In this document: positions 45,937-54,972 of the stretch, piece after piece
Numbering within the stretch: the stretch's first letter is position 1
Layout: the number at the start of each line of letters is the position of its first letter
Assembly (NCBI RefSeq): GCF_030129945.1
Contig: NZ_JARRAF010000028.1
Coordinates: 1-58,890, forward strand
Length of the DNA: 58,890 bases
Direction of reading: 5' to 3'
DNA from: Parachitinimonas caeni
GTDB lineage: Bacteria; Pseudomonadota; Gammaproteobacteria; Burkholderiales; Chitinimonadaceae
Translations under genes and position numbers: made by a program
The notes under the pieces: model-generated
What the model saw: only the letters and a program-made list of their open reading frames with translations
Told to the model about the DNA's origin: nothing
The model's database searches: none

Positions 45937-46518
45937 TCAGATCTGCTTGGCTTCCAGCACGACCTCTACCACAGGCGCTTGATGGTTGGTCATGGCGTCG
46001 AGCAAGGGGCTGATCTCATCCGAGCGTAGCAGCAGACCCGTCTGCTCCGGGCGGACGAAGTCTTCGGCGATGGCGTGGTCTACCATCTGCAGCAGCGGGT
46101 TGAAATAGCCTGATGTGTTGAGCAAGGCAATTGGCTTGCTGTGTACGCCCAGCTGTGCCCAGGTGATGATCTCGAACAATTCGTCGAAGGTACCGAATCC
46201 GCCGGGCATGGCGATGAAGCCATCGGCCATCTCGGCCATCAGAGCTTTGCGCTCATGCATGGTCTTGACCACTTGCAGCTCGGTCAGGCCATAGTGGGCC
46301 ACTTCACGCGCAACCAGAAACTCGGTCATCACGCCATACACTTTGCCACCCGCTTCAAGGACGGCATCGGCAATGACACCCATCAGGCCTACCTTGCCGC
46401 CACCATATACCAGGGCGAGATCGCGACGGGCCAACTCGGCGCCAAGTGCCCGGGCAGCCGCGACGTATTCGGGTTTGGCGCCATCACGGGAGCCGCAAAA
46501 AACACAAACTTTTTTCAT
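45937..46518 (-). CDS. LOG-family nucleoside 5'-monophosphate phosphoribohydrolase
   Basis: 193 residues. Rossmann-like: VCVFCGSRDG at the start, GGGKVGLMGVIADA, MHERKALM, and the defining PGGFGTFDELFE (PGGxGTxxE) near 110-120. Cleaves nucleoside monophosphates to base and ribose phosphate; in bacteria a housekeeping or cytokinin-activating function. Cytoplasmic. Confidence 0.93.
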   Translation of the reverse strand: MKKVCVFCGSRDGAKPEYVAAARALGAELARRDLALVYGGGKVGLMGVIADAVLEAGGKVYGVMTEFLVAREVAHYGLTELQVVKTMHERKALMAEMADGFIAMPGGFGTFDELFEIITWAQLGVHSKPIALLNTSGYFNPLLQMVDHAIAEDFVRPEQTGLLLRSDEISPLLDAMTNHQAPVVEVVLEAKQI

Positions 46519-46664
46519 TTTCGTTTCTCTTGCAAAGGGTCAGCTAACTAGGCTTTTCTCGATCCGCAAACAGGGACTGCAAAGCCTAACCCCACCAATA
46601 CTTGGGGGACCACCTTGGAATGCCGGGCTAACTTATTGGTTCACTGTGGAAATCCCGCAGTTCT

Positions 46665-47057
46665 CTATGCGGGCATCCTCTCCACCAGATGTGCACGGTT
46701 TGGCGGAGCCGGGAAGGGCTCAGGCCAGTACTCAAGCTGAGAGACAATCTGCCCCCCATCCACCGTACTGAAAGTGATCGCGCGCACTGACAGCACGCCG
46801 TCCGTCACCGATACATCGCTGACCACTTCGCGGCCATCGCTGACAAGCCGGTTCAGCGTGAACCGCCACTTGCCGTGGGCGGGATATTCAGCGTTCATGC
46901 GGGTGAAATTCTCCCGCCCGCGAAGACGCTCACCAGACTGGGGCCAATCCAGGACGTAGTCTTCGGCCAAGAGCTGCGCCGCATAGGCAAAGTCGTTGGT
47001 TTGCATACGCTGCCAGTATTCGCGGACCAGTTGTGCCGCTGCATCTTCCTGAACCAT
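46665..47057 (-). CDS. SnoaL/NTF2-like protein
   Basis: 130 residues. A start of the form LVREYWQRMQTNDFAYAAQLLAEDYVLDWPQSGERLRGRENF is typical of the NTF2-like SnoaL_2 fold, a cone-shaped pocket used as an isomerase or cyclase or simply for ligand binding. Its ATG overlaps the pheA stop (TGATG), so it is translated together with pheA. Function unknown. Confidence 0.8.
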   Translation of the reverse strand: MVQEDAAAQLVREYWQRMQTNDFAYAAQLLAEDYVLDWPQSGERLRGRENFTRMNAEYPAHGKWRFTLNRLVSDGREVVSDVSVTDGVLSVRAITFSTVDGGQIVSQLEYWPEPFPAPPNRAHLVERMPA

Positions 47058-48130
47058 CAGATCACCGCTACCGGGTAAGCTCCCAGTACCTTTACGAAAG
47101 CTGCCTTGTCGCGCAGCTGATCCAGCGTCCGCATGACCCCGGCTTCATCGGCATGCCCTTCTACATCGACAAAGAATACGTATTCCCACAAACCCGTGCG
47201 GGAGGGTCGCGACTCGAACTTGGTCATCGACACCCCATTTTCGGCCAGGGGTGACAGCAAGGTATGCACGGCGCCCGGCTTGTTTTGTGCCGACATGACG
47301 ATGGATGTTTTGTCTCGGCCTGATGGGGTGGTCTTGTGATAACCCAGCACCAGAAAACGGGTGGTGTTGTTTGGTTCGTCTTCAATGTTGTCAGCCAGTT
47401 TGATCAGGCCGAAGCGCTCAGCTGCCGCATCACCGGCAATGGCGGCGCAATCGCTATCCAGGCTTGCCAATCGGGCTGCTTCGGCGTTACTGGATACGGA
47501 GACCCGTTCGACATCGGCTGGCAGGTTTTTATTCAGCCATTCATGGCATTGGGCGAGCGACTGTGCATGTGAATACACACGCCGGATGCCTGTCTGGCTC
47601 GGTTCGCGCCGTAACAGATGGTGGTGGATGCGCAAGACGACTTCGCCGCACACGCTGAGGGGGGTGGCAAGCATCAAGTCCAGGGTTCTACCCACAGCGC
47701 CTTCGGTCGAGTTCTCGACTGGCGCCACCACATAATCGGCGCTACGCGCCTCCACCACCCGGAAAGCCTCGTCGATACTGGCGCAAGCCAGTGTTACCGC
47801 AGCGTGGCCGAAGTGCTTGATCGCGGCAGACTGGCTGAAGGTACCGTCCGGCCCCAGAAACGCGATGGTAAGCGGGCGCTCGATCGACAAACAGGCCGAC
47901 ATGATTTCGCGAAACAGCTTGGCGATGGACTCATCGGGCAACGGCCCTTGGTTCAGACCTTTGATGCGGCTGAGCACCTGCGCTTCGCGCTCGGGGCGAT
48001 ACACCAGGCCCCCGCCCTTGATTTCGCCAATATGGCGGGCATGCTCGGCACGTTGATTGATAAGGCGGAGAATTTCGACGTCGAGCGCGTCGATGGCATC
48101 ACGATGTTGCCGGAGGAGTTCGTCGGACAT
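47057..48130 (-). CDS. pheA: Bifunctional chorismate mutase / prephenate dehydratase PheA
   Basis: 357 residues. AroQ-type chorismate mutase at 1-85 (LRQHRDAIDALDVEILRLINQRAEHAR), prephenate dehydratase at about 90-265 (FLGPDGTFSQSAA, VAPVENSTEGAVGRTLDLML, NTTRFLVLG), and a C-terminal ACT domain with the Phe-binding FESRPSR motif, predicting feedback inhibition by phenylalanine. Together with aroF and hisC it supplies the Phe branch. No attenuator-like leader was found in front of it. Confidence 0.96.
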   Translation of the reverse strand: MSDELLRQHRDAIDALDVEILRLINQRAEHARHIGEIKGGGLVYRPEREAQVLSRIKGLNQGPLPDESIAKLFREIMSACLSIERPLTIAFLGPDGTFSQSAAIKHFGHAAVTLACASIDEAFRVVEARSADYVVAPVENSTEGAVGRTLDLMLATPLSVCGEVVLRIHHHLLRREPSQTGIRRVYSHAQSLAQCHEWLNKNLPADVERVSVSSNAEAARLASLDSDCAAIAGDAAAERFGLIKLADNIEDEPNNTTRFLVLGYHKTTPSGRDKTSIVMSAQNKPGAVHTLLSPLAENGVSMTKFESRPSRTGLWEYVFFVDVEGHADEAGVMRTLDQLRDKAAFVKVLGAYPVAVI

Positions 48131-48373
48131 AAATCAAGCCCAGGTTTGCGGAGTCCTAAAGATGACAGTCACCCCCGGCAGATGGCTTGTATCAACAAGC
48201 CGCAGCAAGCGCAAAGCCTGTCTGCATAAACACTTCGAGGGCGAACCAGACACCCGAGGATAGCACAGGCGGACATGCGCGCCTTGCGTGGTTGCACCGC
48301 AACAGACAACTTGGCAGCGGCCCAGCCACTCGCCATACTCGAAACCATTCCAACCCGCCCTGTTGAGCGCACC

Positions 48374-49693
48374 ATGACAGATACCACCGATCTCTCGCAT
48401 TACTGGATGCCCTTCACCCACAACCGCTACTTCCGCGAGCACCATGCCTACCGGATGCTGGCCAGCGCAGAAGGTGCCTATTACACCACCACCGAAGGCC
48501 AGCGATTGTTTGATGGGCTTTCCGGGCTTTGGTGTTGTGGTCTGGGTCACCGTCAGCCACGTGTGGTCAAAGCGATTCAGCAACAAGCAGACACCCTGGA
48601 CTACGCCACCGCATTCCAGATGGGGCACGAACCAGTATTCCGCCTCGCTCAGCGTATTGCCAAGCTGGCACCGCAAGGTCTGGACCATGTCTTTTTCGTC
48701 AACTCCGGCTCAGAGGCTGTCGATACCGCGCTGAAAATCGCCCTCGCCTACCACCGTGCCCGTGGCGACGCGAGCCGTACCCGGCTCATCGGCCGGGAAA
48801 AGGGCTATCACGGCGTAGGGTTCGGCGGCATCTCGGTTGGTGGCATGGTCGCCAATCGCAAGTTGTACGCACCAGCAATGATTCCCGGCGTAGACCACCT
48901 GCCCCATACCCACAATCTGAAGGAAATGGCGTTTTCGCGGGGTCAGCCCGGCTGGGGCAGCCATCTGGCCGACGAGCTGGAGCGCATGGTCCAGCTGCAT
49001 GATGCCTCGACCATCGCCGCCGTCATCGTCGAGCCGATGCAAGGCTCAGCTGGCGTAGTCATCCCTCCTGTTGGCTACCTCCAACGCCTGCGCGATATCT
49101 GCACCAAGCATGGCATCCTGCTGATTTTTGACGAAGTCATCACTGGCTTCGGGCGCATGGGAGCTATGTTTGGCGCCCAGGCATTCGACGTCACCCCGGA
49201 TATCATCACCTTTGCCAAAGGCGTCAATAACGGTGCTGTCCCCATGGGTGGTGTCATCGTGCGCGACGACATTCACAAAGCCTTCATGACCGGCCCCGAG
49301 CACATGGTCGAATTCTTCCACGGCTACACCTACTCCGGTCATCCACTGGCTGTAGCAGCCGCCCACGCCACGCTCGACGTCTATGCCGAACAGGACACCC
49401 CGGCCCGCGTGCGTGAGCTGGCGCCCGTCCTTGAAGACGCCGTACATGGCTTGCGCAGTGAAGCAAACGTTATCGACATCCGCAATTTCGGCCTCGCAGC
49501 AGCTGTTGAACTCTCCGCCGCCGACAAGCCCGGTTTGCGCGCCGTACGCATTTTTGAAGAATCCCTGAAGCGCGGCCTGCTGGTGCGCTTCACAGGCGAC
49601 ATCATCGTACTCGCCCCTCCATTCATTGCGAGTACGGATGAAATCTGGCAGATGACCGAGACCTTGAAAGAGGCCATAAAGGCCGCCGGTTAA
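48374..49693 (+). CDS. Omega-amino acid:pyruvate transaminase (class III)
   Basis: 439 residues from ATG 48374. PLP fold I class III: NSGSEAVDTALKIALAYHRARGD, FGGISVGGMVANRK, DEVITGFGRMGAMFG, and TFAKGVNNGAVPMGG with the PLP Lys. Features match beta-alanine/omega-amino acid:pyruvate aminotransferases. Divergent from pheA. Followed by an intrinsic terminator. Confidence 0.93.
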   Translation: MTDTTDLSHYWMPFTHNRYFREHHAYRMLASAEGAYYTTTEGQRLFDGLSGLWCCGLGHRQPRVVKAIQQQADTLDYATAFQMGHEPVFRLAQRIAKLAPQGLDHVFFVNSGSEAVDTALKIALAYHRARGDASRTRLIGREKGYHGVGFGGISVGGMVANRKLYAPAMIPGVDHLPHTHNLKEMAFSRGQPGWGSHLADELERMVQLHDASTIAAVIVEPMQGSAGVVIPPVGYLQRLRDICTKHGILLIFDEVITGFGRMGAMFGAQAFDVTPDIITFAKGVNNGAVPMGGVIVRDDIHKAFMTGPEHMVEFFHGYTYSGHPLAVAAAHATLDVYAEQDTPARVRELAPVLEDAVHGLRSEANVIDIRNFGLAAAVELSAADKPGLRAVRIFEESLKRGLLVRFTGDIIVLAPPFIASTDEIWQMTETLKEAIKAAG

Positions 49694-49713
49694 TCGCAAT
49701 CTGCCATCCATGA

Positions 49714-49755
49714 AAATGCCGCCACGAATTTATATTTCATGGCGGCATTTCTTTT
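49714..49755 (+). terminator. Terminator of the transaminase gene
   Basis: AAATGCCGCCA, loop, TGGCGGCATTT then CTTTT. Confidence 0.85.
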
Positions 49756-49911
49756 AAATCTTGCCATTGCAGTGGATCAGTCAACTTCAACGCATCATCA
49801 TCAAGCCCGGCAAACCTGCAGCACACCACAACCAACCCAACTTGGATCATTCATCCGAAAAACCCATAGATAATGGCAAATTACCAATACTTTTATGCAA
49901 TCAAAAAGTGA

Positions 49912-49944
49912 TAAAAGGCCGGGCAATGTTCAATATGCCCGGCC
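49912..49944 (-). terminator. Terminator of the subtilase gene
   Basis: GGCCGGGCA (49917-49925) pairs with TGCCCGGCC (49936-49944); the minus strand continues with TTTTATC. Confidence 0.85.
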
Positions 49945-49965
49945 AACTATCCTTTCAAATACTAA

Positions 49966-51771
49966 TTACTGTGCACAGTATTTGGGTGCCAGTTTAACGA
50001 ACTCATCACTCGTTACGAAGTTTTTAACCAGATCAGCCCAAGAAATTTGATTGGCATCCAGCTTGGCAAGCCACCAGTTATAGCCTGCTGTGTCGGGCTG
50101 CCTCGCGAACAAGGCCCTATAAGCAGCATCCAGCCTGGTTGCATTGGTCTTGTTGGTATTTAAGAAGTCCGAGGTTGTGAGAATATCATTCGCAACCGCC
50201 CCCAGCTTGCTCAAACTACAACCGCCATTACCTTTTATGGCATTCATCCAAAAGTCAAACCCCGAATCATCCGGATAGCGATTAAAGCCCTCGATATAAA
50301 TCTTCCCAAGAAAATAACCAGGCCCCGAGGAAACCCGAGCAACTGCTGCCTCGGTGTCCAAAATCTTAATATCACCAGACACCCGTGCTGTTTCCTGAAT
50401 GGCTTTCTTGATGTCCGCAGGCTTCAGTGAAGGGTTCTGTGAAAGCATCATTGCCGCTGCAGCCGAAACCTGGGGTGCAGAGAATGAAGTACCATCATGA
50501 TAATTCCACGAATCCATTCCCCAAACGGTAAATACTCTTACGCCGGGCGCATATACAGCGACTTTATTCGCACCCCAGTTACTACCCCATTCTCGTCCTG
50601 ACGCGGGTTGCGGAATAACCCGATTATCCTCTTGATCTGATGCGCCCACCGTAATCACGTTATTACAGCCCGCAGGTGAATACGGTGTTGTGTCGATATT
50701 CAAACCCGAATTGCCTGCAGCAACAACCGATACAACCCCCAGTTTGGCCACATCATCAATCGCGGTTTGAAGAGAAATTCCACATTGACCACGCCCACCC
50801 AGAGACATATTAATCACTCTGACTTTTTCAGGTATCGCTCTGGCGGGCTTTCCATTCCAGGTCATATTGACACCAGAGGCGTGATAAATGGCAGCAATAA
50901 TATCCGACGTTGCACCACCGCATTTACCAAGCACTCTTAATGGCATTACCTTTGCACCATACGCCGCCCCGGCCACCGATGCGCCATTATTGGTCGTTGC
51001 CGCCATAATGGATGAAACTGTCGTGCCATGCCATGAACTCTGGATGTGTACCGGATCCAGCCCACAAGAACCTTCTGGTGCCATATCACCGGGATCAGTA
51101 GGATCAGTATCCCAATCATCACCATCACCAGAGTTATCTACCGATTTATATTTGATAATCTTCCCGGTTGAATCTTTCTCAGCAGGAACAGAGATATTTT
51201 TACTTGTAAAATCGTATCCCGGGATTATATTTTCAATTAAATCCTGATTACGGACATTTCCCGTATCAATTGCTGCAATTCTGACATGCTTTCCATTTGT
51301 TCTATTCCAAGCCACATCAGTTCGGGTATTTTTCAAATGCCATTGTACAAAGAAAAAGGGATCATTTGGTTTGCTGCGATCTGGCTCATCCAAGGCATGC
51401 ATCAACAGATCTGGTTCTGCGTATTCAATGGATGGATTCTGTTCCTTCAGCTGTTTGGCAAGATCCCGAATCTTGCTTTCAGTCGTAGATCCATTAAGGG
51501 AATAAACCTGAATCTCCCTCTTTGAGAGGGCATTGACTTCGAAATTAGCCTTTTCTCGCAGTTCAAGCCCCATGGAGCGCCCTGCCGACATCACACGGGC
51601 GGAACGGTCTTGTTTCTGGGTAGCCCGAAGCTGATTGGGCTGATTTTTGAATTTTACAATCAACCCCACCACAACAGGCTCTTCCGCATGCACAGTTGCC
51701 ATTGCAGATAACCCCAATACAGATGCAGCCAGTATAGTTCTTGTGAAAATCGTACTTTTCTTGAGTTGCAT
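49966..51771 (-). CDS. Secreted S8 subtilisin-like protease with C-terminal DUF4214
   Basis: 601 residues from ATG 51771, preceded by TAAGG. Signal peptide to about residue 29, an inhibitor-type propeptide (about 30-130), and a catalytic domain with D169 (AAIDTG), H248 (SSWHGTT) and S429 (GTSFSAPQ), plus oxyanion N in AAGNSG. A C-terminal DUF4214 region follows (IEGFNRYPDDSGFDFWMNAI ... RLDAAYRALFARQPDTAGYNWW). DUF4214 is common in large exported proteins and RTX-like architectures; here it may mediate secretion or binding. Probably secreted through the type II system encoded here. Somewhat lower in GC than average. Confidence 0.92.
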   Translation of the reverse strand: MQLKKSTIFTRTILAASVLGLSAMATVHAEEPVVVGLIVKFKNQPNQLRATQKQDRSARVMSAGRSMGLELREKANFEVNALSKREIQVYSLNGSTTESKIRDLAKQLKEQNPSIEYAEPDLLMHALDEPDRSKPNDPFFFVQWHLKNTRTDVAWNRTNGKHVRIAAIDTGNVRNQDLIENIIPGYDFTSKNISVPAEKDSTGKIIKYKSVDNSGDGDDWDTDPTDPGDMAPEGSCGLDPVHIQSSWHGTTVSSIMAATTNNGASVAGAAYGAKVMPLRVLGKCGGATSDIIAAIYHASGVNMTWNGKPARAIPEKVRVINMSLGGRGQCGISLQTAIDDVAKLGVVSVVAAGNSGLNIDTTPYSPAGCNNVITVGASDQEDNRVIPQPASGREWGSNWGANKVAVYAPGVRVFTVWGMDSWNYHDGTSFSAPQVSAAAAMMLSQNPSLKPADIKKAIQETARVSGDIKILDTEAAVARVSSGPGYFLGKIYIEGFNRYPDDSGFDFWMNAIKGNGGCSLSKLGAVANDILTTSDFLNTNKTNATRLDAAYRALFARQPDTAGYNWWLAKLDANQISWADLVKNFVTSDEFVKLAPKYCAQ

Positions 51772-53078
51772 GACCTTATATTTCCTTTGTTTGGTTTTGA
51801 TTAAAAGGCACAAACGACAACACATATTGAATTGAAAAGACAGGCAACCGTATTCTGAAAACGGTTAAAGGCACCCTGCGAATGCCATAAAAAATACACC
51901 CGCCGTGCCAATTTAGCATGGCACGGCAGGTACCCTTTATTGCCGAGGCAATATTGTTATTTGTTTTTCACAAAAGGCCATATACTTAAAAAGAGGCAAT
52001 TATATACACCGCTTATGTACACGCATCATATACATATTTGACTTACCACATCGCAAGATGTTTTTTGTTTTCAGGCAAATCGTTCCAGTTTTGGCATTTC
52101 ATTTCCAAGAAGCCAGCACACAAACTGGTTCTTAATAATTTGTTTTCCGGATTGAAATTAACAAAACGATCACGAAGCAGATTCTTGTTTTTCCTGGGAC
52201 ATCTGTCAACCATACAGTTTGTTAGTTTTTCACAAGACAGTTGAAACTTACAACTTTCTCCTATTTTTTTCATAAAAATCATAGCGTTAAAAACACCGAC
52301 AGCAAACGAATTGAAAATAAATCTGTGTCTAATATGCACAACTCAAGGAAACTCATAAGGTTCCGTATCAATTCAAATTTACACACTGTTCTTCATTGCA
52401 GAACAATAAATCTTCAATTAATACATACTCTAGGTATTTTAAACATCATCAAAATACTGAGAGAATGTTATTTCGTTTGGCCATTTAGTCCGCAGTACCT
52501 GCTTTCGGGGTACATCTGAGCATATAGGGGTAGTCACAGGACACCTCACCATGCAGTCGAATTATTTGAACAAATGGAGTCCACCCCCTTCGACAAAGCA
52601 GCCCGCGCTTTCGCATAAATCTCTCTGATTATTCAATTACCTGCATCGCAGTGCATACAGAGTTGCAGCGCCCAAGACTGTCTTTACGCAAAAAATCTTA
52701 AGACATCTCTGCAATCTATTGATTTTTATTGAAATATTAGTGACATTTATTGACACCCTTTCAATTTCCTTGCGCAGGGCGCTGTAATCTGGCCTATTCT
52801 TGTGTTAGAAGATGCTTATGCTGATGGGCTAAACAATTCGGGCTATGTAGAAGGGGCATCAACGTCAGGGCTGGCCGGTTGGTTGGTCGCTCGGGCTTGC
52901 AAGTCCCCCGGCACATCAGACAAGTAACGAACCGTAACGGCGCGTGCCAGCCGGGCAAGCTTCCACTCTCCATGTTTGGCAGACTTGCCAAGCGCCTGCC
53001 CTGCAGTCGAAAGCTGCAGGCAGTTGCTTGGGCAATGCGCTATGGCCTTTCTCCTAATACGACTCGGAGGCTTTGGAG
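51772..53078. other. Long AT-rich gap with no convincing gene
   Basis: 1.3 kb. 51899-51930 holds a palindrome (GCCGTGCC...GGCACGGC). About 51960-52560 is very AT-rich. A 98-codon minus frame at 52043-52339 with seven Cys and its 92-codon plus-strand counterpart resemble no family and lack good ribosome binding sites. From 52790 to 53060 the sequence is GC-rich, with short hairpins (e.g. CTGCAG-TCGAAAG-CTGCAG near 53005-53025), possibly the 5' leader of the next gene. Confidence 0.45.
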
Positions 53079-53639
53079 ATGAATCAAGAAATAGTCGATG
53101 CAGTAAGGCGCCTCGTGTGGTCTGGCCTGTTCCCTGGCGATGAGATTCCTGAAATCGTGCATGAGGTGTTTGCCGAAGAGAAACTTGACCGCAAGGCGGT
53201 ATCGAGCCAAATCGCCAGCGAGCTGGCCCGCAAGGCAGAGGCTGAGCGCAGCTGGCCGAACAAGACGGACTGTGACCGGCTGGATTCCGCATTCGATACC
53301 CTGGACGACGGCGGCATCATTGCTCTGCAGAACGCCGGGTATACCCATGAAGACGGGGTCAGTGAGTGCTCGGAGGTCTACCACGATCGTGGTGGCGCCA
53401 AATCAGGGATTACGGGCTACTGCTTTTATCACGGACAGGATCTTGAGCAGGCAGTAGATGGCCAGGGTCTGTATATCGCGGTGGGGGCGTTCAGTGGCAA
53501 GGAGGCGGACAAACAGGCCGTTGCCGCCAAGGTGGTCGAAGTTCTGCAAAAGAAGGGGCTGAACGCCAAGTGGTCTGGCAGTGCCGGGGCGCGCATTGAG
53601 TTACCCGAGTTTCGCTGGCAGAAGCGGGGCGGTGGCTAA
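53079..53639 (+). CDS. DUF6891-like cytosolic protein
   Basis: 186 residues from ATG 53079 with GGAGG eight bases upstream. Core: WPNKTDCDRLDSAFDTLDDGGIIALQNAGYTHEDGVSE ... GYCFYHGQDLEQAVDG ... GLYIAVGAF, which I recall as DUF6891. Function unknown. The next ORF starts at a GTG overlapping this stop, so the two may be co-translated. Confidence 0.7.
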   Translation: MNQEIVDAVRRLVWSGLFPGDEIPEIVHEVFAEEKLDRKAVSSQIASELARKAEAERSWPNKTDCDRLDSAFDTLDDGGIIALQNAGYTHEDGVSECSEVYHDRGGAKSGITGYCFYHGQDLEQAVDGQGLYIAVGAFSGKEADKQAVAAKVVEVLQKKGLNAKWSGSAGARIELPEFRWQKRGGG

Positions 53640-54291
53640 TAACCGTCTACCGAACCCTGAGCCCCGCCATGCCTGCTGGCGGGGCTGGCGTCTGCTGGTC
53701 GGGTTGCTGACCGGAACCATCGCTTTGACCAATGGTGCCGTCGCGACCGAAGCGCCTGCATCGTCCCCTCCCCCGCCTGCCGTGGACAGCGCTGTTTCTC
53801 ATGTTCCGGATGGCCCCAAAAATTCTTCTTCGCTTGCCAGCATCCGGGCTTGGCAAGTGCAGGTTTCTGCCACCCCAATGGGCTGGCCTTGGAGTTCGCC
53901 GCCCAGACATTCCGTCAAACTACGCGATGCGGGGCCAGCACAGACGCTGTACTGCGTCGGCGGAGGGGCTCGCAGTGGCGAATACCGCCTGTTTGGTCAT
54001 CATCGTGGCAGGGTGAGGGTGCTTTCCGGCATCATCGAGCAGGCGCACCATCCGGTATATCGGCTGCGCCATCAGGTGGCCGGCTGGCATGACTTCCAGA
54101 CCTATCTGCCCAACTGGGGCAGCGGTGGTCATGAGGTCACCGCCATCACCTATCGTTGGCAGGGCAATGTTTATCGCCCCATCCAGTTTCAGTCTGGCCG
54201 CTGGTGTGACTTCCCCTACTTTCACCAGACATCACCCGAATGTCTGGCAAGCCAACCAAACTTCCCCGCCGCCATCACCCCGGATTCTTGA
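53632..54291 (+). CDS. Exported protein of unknown function
   Basis: 219 residues from a GTG overlapping the previous stop (a GTG 51 bp upstream is the other option). An N-terminal hydrophobic segment (RLLVGLLTGTIALTNGAVA) looks like a signal peptide, followed by a Pro/Ser-rich linker and a C-terminal domain with several Cys and Trp (TLYCVGGGARSG, YHQTSPEC-like end). No family recognised. Confidence 0.6.
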   Translation: MANNRLPNPEPRHACWRGWRLLVGLLTGTIALTNGAVATEAPASSPPPPAVDSAVSHVPDGPKNSSSLASIRAWQVQVSATPMGWPWSSPPRHSVKLRDAGPAQTLYCVGGGARSGEYRLFGHHRGRVRVLSGIIEQAHHPVYRLRHQVAGWHDFQTYLPNWGSGGHEVTAITYRWQGNVYRPIQFQSGRWCDFPYFHQTSPECLASQPNFPAAITPDS

Positions 54292-54452
54292 TCTATAAAT
54301 AAGGTCAGATACACGGGCTCTGCCGACGTTTAATCAAACATGGCGTCTCGTCGGAACTGGGCCGATCACACATCGCTTGTTACGCCTTGCCTTGCCCCGC
54401 AGCGGCCTGGCAACGCACTGCAACTTTGCAAACCGCCTCTGAGGAATTCACG

Positions 54453-54884
54453 ATGAAACAGGGAATCCTGCTGTGTGTGGATGACGAAGCCATCGTGTTG
54501 AATGCCCTCCGCGATCAATTACGCAAAGTCTATGGCAGCAAACACATCATTGAGGTCGCAGAAAGTGCGGAAGAAGGATTGGAGATTCTGGACGAGCTGG
54601 CTGGGGAGGGTTTATTGCCGCTGGTCATCATTTCCGACTTTCTGATGCCCGGCATGAAAGGCGATGCGTTTCTGATTGAGGCATCGAAGCGCTTCCCATT
54701 TGTGATCACCGTCATGCTGTCCGGGCAGGTTGAGGAGTCAGCCGTGCAACGCACCAGGGACGAAGCAGGACTGTTTTCCTTCTTCGCAAAACCGTGGGAT
54801 TCAGATGAGCTACTCCTTTGCATCGACAACGGTCTGAAGCAGTTTGCGGAGCGTTTTCAGGAGGCCCAGCATGGCAGCCACTGA
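54453..54884 (+). CDS. Stand-alone response regulator (REC)
   Basis: 143 residues from ATG 54453 with GAGGAA upstream. LLCVDDE at the N-terminus, phospho-Asp in VIISDFLMPGMKG, MLSGQ and FAKPWD. The FxKPW ending is shared with the next protein, a REC-GGDEF, and both have similar SDYxMPGMKGD sites, so the two probably arose by duplication and may share a kinase. No output domain: may work as a phosphate sink or through protein binding. Confidence 0.88.
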   Translation: MKQGILLCVDDEAIVLNALRDQLRKVYGSKHIIEVAESAEEGLEILDELAGEGLLPLVIISDFLMPGMKGDAFLIEASKRFPFVITVMLSGQVEESAVQRTRDEAGLFSFFAKPWDSDELLLCIDNGLKQFAERFQEAQHGSH

Positions 54885-54972
54885 GGGGGCACAGCCCGCT
54901 GTTATCGCTCCCTGGCGCTGGGCAAGCTTTTCTGATCTACCCTTTGCCATCCGCCCAGACAGGTGCTGAGTC

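Noticed and set aside
52043-52339. 98-codon Cys-rich minus-strand ORF in the AT-rich gap
   Set aside because: No ribosome binding site, no family resemblance, and a similar-sized ORF on the other strand; AT-rich DNA does not support coding.
52790-53060. Cyclic di-GMP riboswitch before the DUF6891-like gene
   Set aside because: Hairpins are present but the conserved GEMM core sequence is not seen.
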